IMG/VR virus record: IMGVR_UViG_3300024999_000395
Coordinates: 1 to 23,888 of that record
Direction: 5' to 3' (one strand)
Origin: a virus
DNA: 23,888 nt
The translations under genes were made by a program, and so were the position numbers. The notes beneath the pieces were generated by a model that had not been told where the DNA came from, made no database searches, and worked only from the letters and a program-made list of their open reading frames with translations. How positions within the stretch are numbered: position 1 is the first letter of the stretch; each line of letters starts with the position of its first letter. Positions 14,501 through 21,300 of this stretch are shown one piece after another.

Positions 14501-17444
14501 TAGCTTCTGCTGAAATTACGGAGGTTCCAATTGCAATCCCTTGTGGTAATCCATCAATAATTTTAGTATTTATATCTGCATAAGGAGCATTACTAGCACT
14601 GTTTGAAAAGACTTCTAATGCAGAACCCTTAAATAATCCTGGAATTCCGACAAGTGCAAATGGGAATTTACCTGTTCCTGTATCTACCCCAGAACCACCA
14701 CATCTTATTATTGAAGTTAATAAGGTAGAATTCCAACCTATAGAATCATAAGAAGTCAATACGACAATTACTGTATCATCTAATGTATCTAATTTTGTTG
14801 CTAATGCATTCTTGCCTACATTATCAGAATTAAAAGTATCATATAATTGAGTAAATATTATAGATAAATCTTCTCTACTAATTACTGTTAACATTAATCC
14901 TCTACCTGATACACTACTTGCAGAAATAGATTTTTTATTAATTTTTAATATACGAGCAGAATTTCTATTTGCTCCAGTTCCCCTAACAGACATTTCTCCA
15001 TCTATTGAATATTCTGGTGTTTTTAAAGATATTGCATCAAATAATAATTTTTTTGTACTATTAACTAATACAAATTTACCAACTAATGCTTTTTTCTGAG
15101 AACTTGACATTGGTTTAGGATAATCTAATTCTAAAAATCCTACCCATTTATTTAATTCTACCTCTAATCCATCAATTCCACATGATGCAACTGTGCCAGT
15201 TAATGAATTTGTGTAATTAGTAATTAATGCTGTATCAATTTCTAAAGCATTAGCAATATTTATTACATCATTACTTTCAGTCATAATTTTGTTAAATGAA
15301 TTAGTTAATGCAACTGATTCATCGTAAGTAATCTGCTTATCTTTAGCAAAATCAGCAATATTAGTTAACATATTCGCAATAGAAATATTCACTTCTGAAA
15401 CTTGCTCATCTGCATATTCATTAGCATTATTCTCACGGATTATTGCAATTTGATTAATTAATTTTGCTTTTGAATCTTGTACGTCTCGAAATAAAGTAGT
15501 CAAATGTCCTCTTTCGGTTGTAAGCAATGTAATAGGGTATGATGTAGCAGGTTGATCTATCCATTGAAGCAATTCATTTTCAAGATTAGTTAAATCAGTA
15601 TTGTATTTTTCTGTTTCTGTTATGATTCCTAATGATATTGCAATATTTACAAAATCTTCAGATTCAGCTTGCATTTGTTTGAGAGAATTTTTTAGGGCAT
15701 TACTTTCTGATCTGGTAATGTAGCCATCTTGAGAGAATTTATTTACATCAATGTTTAAGTTAGAGAGTGTGCCATTAAGTTCATTTATTTGTTGGTCTAT
15801 GTAGTTTGTGGCATTATTTTCTGATTCATTCCATTTTAGTTTGTTTGTGTCAATTATGTTGACGTAAGAGGATGTATGATATAAAGAGTCAGATAATCTT
15901 TGTGATGCAGTTTTTACATTAGAAATTGTTAATTGAATGTCTGCATTTTCGAAATCAAAATTTATAGAAATTATTTTAGCTGTTAAATCAATTCCTAATT
16001 GTTCATGTTCAATTGCAATTGAATCACCTAAATTTATTTTGTCCCAATTTCTTTGTTCTTCTAGAATTTCCAAGAAATTAACAATGGAAATTTGAATAAC
16101 TGTTTTAGGACTTTTACGGATTTGCATTTCATCTAATCCATAAAGATAAAGGTCTGTAGCAGTTAAAATACTATCATTATTCCAATCCTTGTCTATTTGA
16201 TATGAAGTTTGAAGTTCAGATAATAATTCAGGAGCAAAATATGTTTCTACTGACATAGTAGTTTGAATTTCTGTGATTGATGCTTGAACTCCTGCAATTT
16301 GGACATTTACGGCATCTATTTCAGATTGTTTTGCATCAATTTCTACTTGTTTAGCTACTTTTTCAGCAATTAAAGTAGTTGTACTTTGACCTAAATCTTG
16401 AGCAGTTTTAATATTATCATCAATAATTGCCATTTCATCTGTTAATACAGTCATTTCATTATTTAAAGATGTTAGTGTTATTTGCAATGCTGTCAAATCA
16501 GCTAATAATGTTGCAAATCCATCTGCGTTTTGAGATAATAAAATTTGATAATCTAAAATAGCATGACATAAAGCATCAGTCATGTAATCTGAATGACTGA
16601 TTACTTCTCTAGTAATTTCATCTCTTTGAAATGGGAATAAAAAATATGAATAATCTTCAATATATGACATTCCGTTTGGAGAAATTGAATTTATTGTTAA
16701 TCCATCTTTTCCATAAACTTTTAATCTTGTACAAAAGAATTCGCTATCAATATTTTGTACAATTGTACGGAGGTACTTAATATCAGTTATTCTAAATCCT
16801 TTAGAAACACCATATTCGTTAATTGGATAAAAATTAATCGTTCTATTAATTGAATTAAATTTGGCAATCAAATTAAATTTATCAGCAACTTCTAATATAA
16901 AATCAAATTTTGTTTTTATAGAAACTTCAAATGATCTATAGATCGAAGTATTTTCTATAGGAAATTCACCTAAAGCCCATGCCGTTTCTTTTAGTATCCC
17001 ATCTGTTAAAATCGGAATAGTATCAACATTTCTTGTAAATCCATTCATAACTTCAGACAATAAAACAGCATCTACTTTATAAACTCTCAGATTTTTATCT
17101 CGCAGTTCATATTCTAATGAATAGCAATTTACTTGTAAAAAATCTGTAGAATCATCAGCGTTTGGAGATGGATTATCTATTATGAAAAATGCAATATATT
17201 CACCCAAGACTAATTTAATTAAATATCTGTTTTTAAGCATTGTACAATGAGTATTGTATTGTTGTTCATTATTTTTTTCTATTTGATAAGGAAGATTGAA
17301 TGTTAATTCTGATAATGTTGTGAGATTCATACGTAAATTTGCAGAGCAATGTTCTTTTAATGATGCTATAATCGTTTTGTTTGGTTTGCATAAGTATAAT
17401 TTTGGTTTTTGAGGAGTAAGGGATAAGTCTATGTCTAGGAACAT
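11553..17444 (-). CDS. Large tail-tip / tail spike protein (prophage endopeptidase tail class)
   Basis: The 1963-residue product is the tail-associated (Tal-like) protein following Dit. Residues about 1-310 and 400-515 form the Prophage_tail core, split by a coiled coil (about 312-398). Six helical repeats of about 100-115 residues follow in two types. Type A (about 575-675, 704-806, 1142-1240) starts ITxxES; type B (about 1006-1112, 1428-1535, 1722-1823) starts ITxxEK. Between them sit an ILEI/GG-like domain (about 815-950, RGLMLTVIS, LYDTF, FALVGIPG), a fibre module (about 1258-1400) and a carbohydrate-binding-like domain (about 1541-1700, GGRNLLLDSGFE to KVTDWTPA). The C-terminal 140 residues are beta-rich. 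It should sit at the distal tail end, bind the host wall and open for DNA delivery. No protease active site could be assigned. The ATG follows AAAGGAT. Confidence 0.8.
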   Translation of the reverse strand: MFLDIDLSLTPQKPKLYLCKPNKTIIASLKEHCSANLRMNLTTLSELTFNLPYQIEKNNEQQYNTHCTMLKNRYLIKLVLGEYIAFFIIDNPSPNADDSTDFLQVNCYSLEYELRDKNLRVYKVDAVLLSEVMNGFTRNVDTIPILTDGILKETAWALGEFPIENTSIYRSFEVSIKTKFDFILEVADKFNLIAKFNSINRTINFYPINEYGVSKGFRITDIKYLRTIVQNIDSEFFCTRLKVYGKDGLTINSISPNGMSYIEDYSYFLFPFQRDEITREVISHSDYMTDALCHAILDYQILLSQNADGFATLLADLTALQITLTSLNNEMTVLTDEMAIIDDNIKTAQDLGQSTTTLIAEKVAKQVEIDAKQSEIDAVNVQIAGVQASITEIQTTMSVETYFAPELLSELQTSYQIDKDWNNDSILTATDLYLYGLDEMQIRKSPKTVIQISIVNFLEILEEQRNWDKINLGDSIAIEHEQLGIDLTAKIISINFDFENADIQLTISNVKTASQRLSDSLYHTSSYVNIIDTNKLKWNESENNATNYIDQQINELNGTLSNLNIDVNKFSQDGYITRSESNALKNSLKQMQAESEDFVNIAISLGIITETEKYNTDLTNLENELLQWIDQPATSYPITLLTTERGHLTTLFRDVQDSKAKLINQIAIIRENNANEYADEQVSEVNISIANMLTNIADFAKDKQITYDESVALTNSFNKIMTESNDVINIANALEIDTALITNYTNSLTGTVASCGIDGLEVELNKWVGFLELDYPKPMSSSQKKALVGKFVLVNSTKKLLFDAISLKTPEYSIDGEMSVRGTGANRNSARILKINKKSISASSVSGRGLMLTVISREDLSIIFTQLYDTFNSDNVGKNALATKLDTLDDTVIVVLTSYDSIGWNSTLLTSIIRCGGSGVDTGTGKFPFALVGIPGLFKGSALEVFSNSASNAPYADINTKIIDGLPQGIAIGTSVISAEATLAVQTAIAEADIANADIANIASNTTVTAKEKKTVKKYWDLIVNEKADVELQASYYNTSNYPDIVSTLASYETAYSNLNTYLNVSIAPPNFYPILYDLTVSSTIVSATFINKFKAYYDAKIALLTAIMGVARDYIGDAVAGLAESIVGLAGTINSVTLDGIITQKESVDLETSLNTLIAESVPFIDLATQLGISTEKTDYQTALTNLQDELNNWINQALSLYPITINADQRLSIQTNFSAVQSTKSLLLNKISTVQLDNANNNAAQQIMDFNDTVIADLQAQVDGKIEVWFSGYLPSLTNSPANAWTKVTLKDAHLGDYFYNTASGLAYEFSFSTEYSWIQITDSDIVTALYNASIAPDTADGKRRIFTQVPTPPYDISDLWSQGTSGDLMICITKKSLGSSYSLSDWVKSSKYTDDTVANQAKALAEQAQEDATAALDNLSDIANDNRITKDEKVKILKPIWDNIVTEKTNLDAGALLYPSATMTILYDAYTDSYDDLDTYLNTTILAGNVTAILVDLTTKSIIVRSDFNTKFNAYYSAKNVLLNFIASSQKDSVDNIKIGGRNLLLDSGFELGTASLWPTANMVGTFEAGNNSVKSLAIYGTSSADRYYAFAITKPPAGMYMMSYDIKSNLANKTILSVPAIVEGGGSFRVFGSANISNPIPTDWTRISFPVIVPSDCSTTHLWFIMRPNTDVSSGSVFYDNLKFELGNKVTDWTPAIEDVQAEIDATNALLAEIADDNKITPDEKQTVQKEWNIITGEKTLIETQAGYYYITTEKTNYTNAYDALNNYLNVTIISPNTTTLMASLSTTSVIVSADFRNNFTNYYNAKMTLSNKIASFITTPEVYIPLYYPAFNSYISSSTYAYKAINIGSNTLTSADIGSLTSANILHKVSPSWPSGTLFALEAIFSSSSSTDAAWVNLINPAVGFDVVASISTIITTPTKLRSTSFSLDANTELVVAILPADGYNIKLYRADLVVITK

Positions 17445-17488
17445 TATTATTCATCCTTTCGGTATATTGGATTTTATTTATTATCTTG

Positions 17489-18301
17489 TTATCTAGTTTT
17501 AAATTGATATCTGAATTGTATTTTACAAGTTCCTTTGATAATTAGGTTGTTGATACCTCTTGGTAAGGAAATAAAATCTCCTGCGAGATTATTTAGACGA
17601 TAAGTGTCAGGAAGTGATGATGTAATTTCTTCATTTTCATTATCAATGAATAAATCTTCATTGTTTTTAAGCGATTCGAATAATGTTGCTCCTTCACTGT
17701 CTAAAATTGATGATAATTTAAATTCTTTTCCTGAATCAGAATTGTTTATTATACTGATATCTCCGTCATTTATTTTGAGAAGTGATATTTGTGGTTGACA
17801 TGGGACGTCTCCGAGATTAGAGAATATTATTGGAGTTCCTGTAGATGGATTAGATGATAGGTCTATCAAATCATCAATATAAACTGGAGAGTATGAATAT
17901 GGAGAATTACATCTAAATTTTAGTGTTACATAACCTAATTTTAAACCATTGTGTATTAATTGTGGTTCATCAACGCAAATGGCATAGAATACTTTATCTG
18001 GATTCTCTGAAAAAATTAATGGACGATATGAATCTTTTGTTAATGCTCTTGCTACAGAACGAAGTTTATCTTCATCAAAGGATTCTGAAAATGCAAAAGA
18101 CATTTGTATTTCCCTTGGAAGTTCTTTTACCTGAACTAAATATGGTTTAGGATTTCTTCTTGTTCTTTGTTCTAAAATTTCTCTGCCTGATAAAAAGGTT
18201 TCTTGATACATCCCTGAGTCTACATGTATGTTCAGGATTCCGTATTCTTCATAGAAATTAATATTGTCATATATAAAATATAATGATTCTGAAATTGACA
18301 A
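17489..18301 (-). CDS. Distal tail protein (Dit, siphovirus tail component)
   Basis: The 270-residue product fits the Dit family, which forms a hexameric ring joining the tail tube to the tail-tip protein. The N-terminal half holds the pattern GILNIHVDSGMYQETFLSGREI, then YLVQVKELPREIQMSFAF, then helix EDKLRSVARALTKDSYRPLIF and FYAICVDEP..YVTLKFRCNSPYSYSP, the usual belt domain. The C-terminal half (about 140-270) is a galectin-like beta-sandwich with GTPIIFSNLGD at its start and RGINNLIIKG near the end. Length is normal for the family. The start is TTG at 18301, with GGAAGGTGA about 7 bases upstream and no better ATG downstream. It lies between the tape measure gene and the tail-tip gene, the standard order. 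Confidence 0.88.
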   Translation of the reverse strand: MSISESLYFIYDNINFYEEYGILNIHVDSGMYQETFLSGREILEQRTRRNPKPYLVQVKELPREIQMSFAFSESFDEDKLRSVARALTKDSYRPLIFSENPDKVFYAICVDEPQLIHNGLKLGYVTLKFRCNSPYSYSPVYIDDLIDLSSNPSTGTPIIFSNLGDVPCQPQISLLKINDGDISIINNSDSGKEFKLSSILDSEGATLFESLKNNEDLFIDNENEEITSSLPDTYRLNNLAGDFISLPRGINNLIIKGTCKIQFRYQFKTR

Positions 18302-18339
18302 AGTTTATTCACCTTCCTTTCTTGGTCTTTATAAGGAAA

Positions 18340-18363
18340 GAGGAAGAATAAATTATCTTCCTC
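18340..18363 (-). repeat. Hairpin over the tape measure stop codon
   Basis: GAGGAAGA (18340-18347) pairs with TCTTCCTC (18356-18363), and the tape measure stop codon (18353-18355) lies in the 8-base loop. On the minus strand it is followed by TTTCCTTATAAAG, a poor U tract. It could be an mRNA processing or stability hairpin, or a leaky terminator lowering expression of Dit and later genes. About 40 bases separate it from the Dit start. Confidence 0.4.
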
Positions 18364-21300
18364 TAATAATCTGAGCACGCTCAATTTTCTTGATTGTGAA
18401 GTCGGCTGCTCTTTCAAGTTCTTTTCTGCTAATTACCCCATCTGTCGATGTTACATTGAATTCTATTTTTGGAATTGTAACATTTGTTCCAGATGAATTA
18501 TTATTTATAAATTGTGGCATTTTAAATTGTTGTAATGATATATTTGGTAAAACAGATGGTAAATTCTTAATCAAATCCATTAATGATCCATTAATAGCAG
18601 TTCCATTGGCATAAGATGGAATATTTAGGAGTTTAGATTTACTGATTAATTGTTCTGTTAAATTATTAGGTATAATCTTTGTCCCTTCTGGTAAATTTGC
18701 TATTTTAGATCCACTATTATCACCAAGAATTTGTTTTCCTGAAGGAAGAACTAATAATTCTCTGCCAGCATCATCAAATTCTGCAAGTCCTCCAGGATGA
18801 TAATTAGTTCCTGTTGCATTAGAAGGAATTTCAGGAATTTTTCCAGATAATTCTTTAATTTGATTAATAGTTTTTATTATTTTCTTAAAACTATTGTCAA
18901 TTTTAGTTGCACTTTTGGTTAAATCTGCTGTATATCCATCAGAAAATTTCTTTAAAGAAACATTGATATCAGTAATATTTTGATCAATGATTTCTTTTTT
19001 CTTGTTAGCAAAATATTGTTCATCAGCCATCATTGTATTGTAAGCTTCATCTGCTATTTTCTTCTTGTCTTCCGCTATTTTTTTTGCAGAATTATAAGAT
19101 TCATTTTCAGCATTCTTTTTTGCTTCTAATACTTTTTTAATTTCATCTAATTGATCTTGTAAATTTTGTTTACGAAGTTCAATTGTACGATCTGCTTGCA
19201 TATCTTCAATTGAAGAATTTTTCTCATCAATCTGTTTCTGTAATTCTGCTACCCTTGCTCTGCCCTCAGTTGATGTATCGAGAGACAGAGAACTTTTTTC
19301 ACTTTCTAATTTTTGTACATCAGATTGAGCAGAATTTAATGATTTATTATAGTCTTCAGCAGATTTCAATTTATCCATTGCATCAATTTGAGAATTAATT
19401 GAATCTTCATATGCTTTTTCTTCTTTATCAAGATTGTCAAGAACTTTCTGATGTGCAGAATCTAATTTTTTCATTTTTTTCTCATATGCTTCATCATCTA
19501 GTTTTTTCTGATCTTCATAATATTGTTTTAGAAGAGCAATTGCTTCATCTGCTTGGGATGATTGGATATCTAGGAGGGATTGTTTTAGGGATTTAGATGA
19601 TTCGGCATTTTCATCCATTGCAGATTTATTAGACATCCATGCGTTACGAAGTAATTGGAGAGATTTGAATGTTTCATCCATTATTTTTCTAGTGGATTCT
19701 GATGCTTTATTTTTTTCTTCTATGAAAGTTGCTGATTCTTGATTGTCATTTCCAACAAACCAACGTGAAGTATCCCCAAATTGAGATGATGCAGTTGAAA
19801 TAGCAGAATCTTTAAGCTGATTTATTTTTGAACGAGCTGTAGAGAGTAATTCTGTCTCTTTAATTTGCGAAGCGATTAAAGAATTAGTAAGTTCGATAGT
19901 TTTTGCATAATCTTTTTGTGATTGTGCTTGAGAGAGGTCTTTTTGGATTGAATCTGATTTAGCTTTTTGGAGGAGATATTCTTGTTGGATTTGATTGATT
20001 AGGGCTTGGGTTGTGGATTCTATTGAGAGGGGTTTTTCTTCTTTTTCTTTTTTATTGTCGCTTTTAGACATGCCAAGTTTAGAAAAATCAATGCTTTTTG
20101 TTCCATTCATTGCAATATCATCAAATTTCTTCTTAACTTCTAAAGAAGCATCATAATACGCCTTAAGTTGTGCTCTCATTTCAGGAGTAATATAGGTTTC
20201 CTTACCATCTTGACCTACAATAGTTCTTCCACCATCAATAATATTAGCCTTAGTCATATTACCTTGGGCATCATAATATTGTGACCACATTCCTGCCAAG
20301 TTCTTCATTAGTTCGTTTTCAACTTTTAATTTTGCTTCAGCCAATGATTTTGCTCCAGATAAATCGACTTCGCGAGCACCATCTAATCCAGCAACAAATT
20401 TTTGTATACCTTCAATATTTTTATTATAGAAATCAACACTTCCATTGAGCATGGTAATATATGCTTGTCTGGATTTTTCTTGCTCTTGTTCTATAATGTT
20501 TGTTAATTCTTGATGAACTGCTTTTTCATCGCCAAGGATTCCTATTAGGCTTTCATGTTTATCAGCAAGTTTTACCAGAGTGTCAAGAGAAAAAGCTTTA
20601 TTCTCTGCGTATTCATCGAGAGCAGATTGAATTTCGGTAATTGCAGATGAGGAAGTGGATAGGGTTTTTTGGAGAGTAGCAAAAGATTGTGCTGTAGAAT
20701 CTATCCCATCTTTAACTTTGGGAGTAACATTTCCTAATAAAATAAAAGATTGTGCAATCGAATCAACTATTTCTGGTTTTAATTCAGGATTAGATTTTTT
20801 TAGTGATTCAGTTAAATCATCAATTGTCTTCTTATGTAACTTTTCAACTTCAACAGCTTCGATAGATCCTTCTTTATATTTATTTTGAGCATCAGTCCAA
20901 TTCTTAAAGACATTTTGTATATCAGAATCTTTCTTTATTGACTCAAATATTCCTCTTAAAGCAACAGATGGATCATTACCATTATTTTTTAACACTTCTA
21001 CTAAAGATAAATAATTATCTGAAAAAGTATTTATGACATCGTTAGATAGTTTTAATGACTCCAACTCATATTTTACGGTTGATGTTAATCCTTGGTCATA
21101 AGTTGATTTAACTTCATTTAATTTACTCTGAGTGGTAGAAATCTTTTCACTTACTTCATCAAATTTTTCATACCATCCGACTAAGTAAGATTCTTTCACA
21201 TCTTCAGACATACCATCATTAGTTTTGACATTATCTATATTGCTTTGTATATCATTTTGTTCTTTCTTTAAATTATTTAATTCTGTTTGGGAAACAACCA

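Noticed and set aside
17269-18417. Two minus-strand frames of 61 codons (17269-17454 and 18232-18417) overlapping the tail-tip, Dit and tape measure genes.
   Set aside because: They overlap well-supported genes in another frame and show no recognisable protein or ribosome site.
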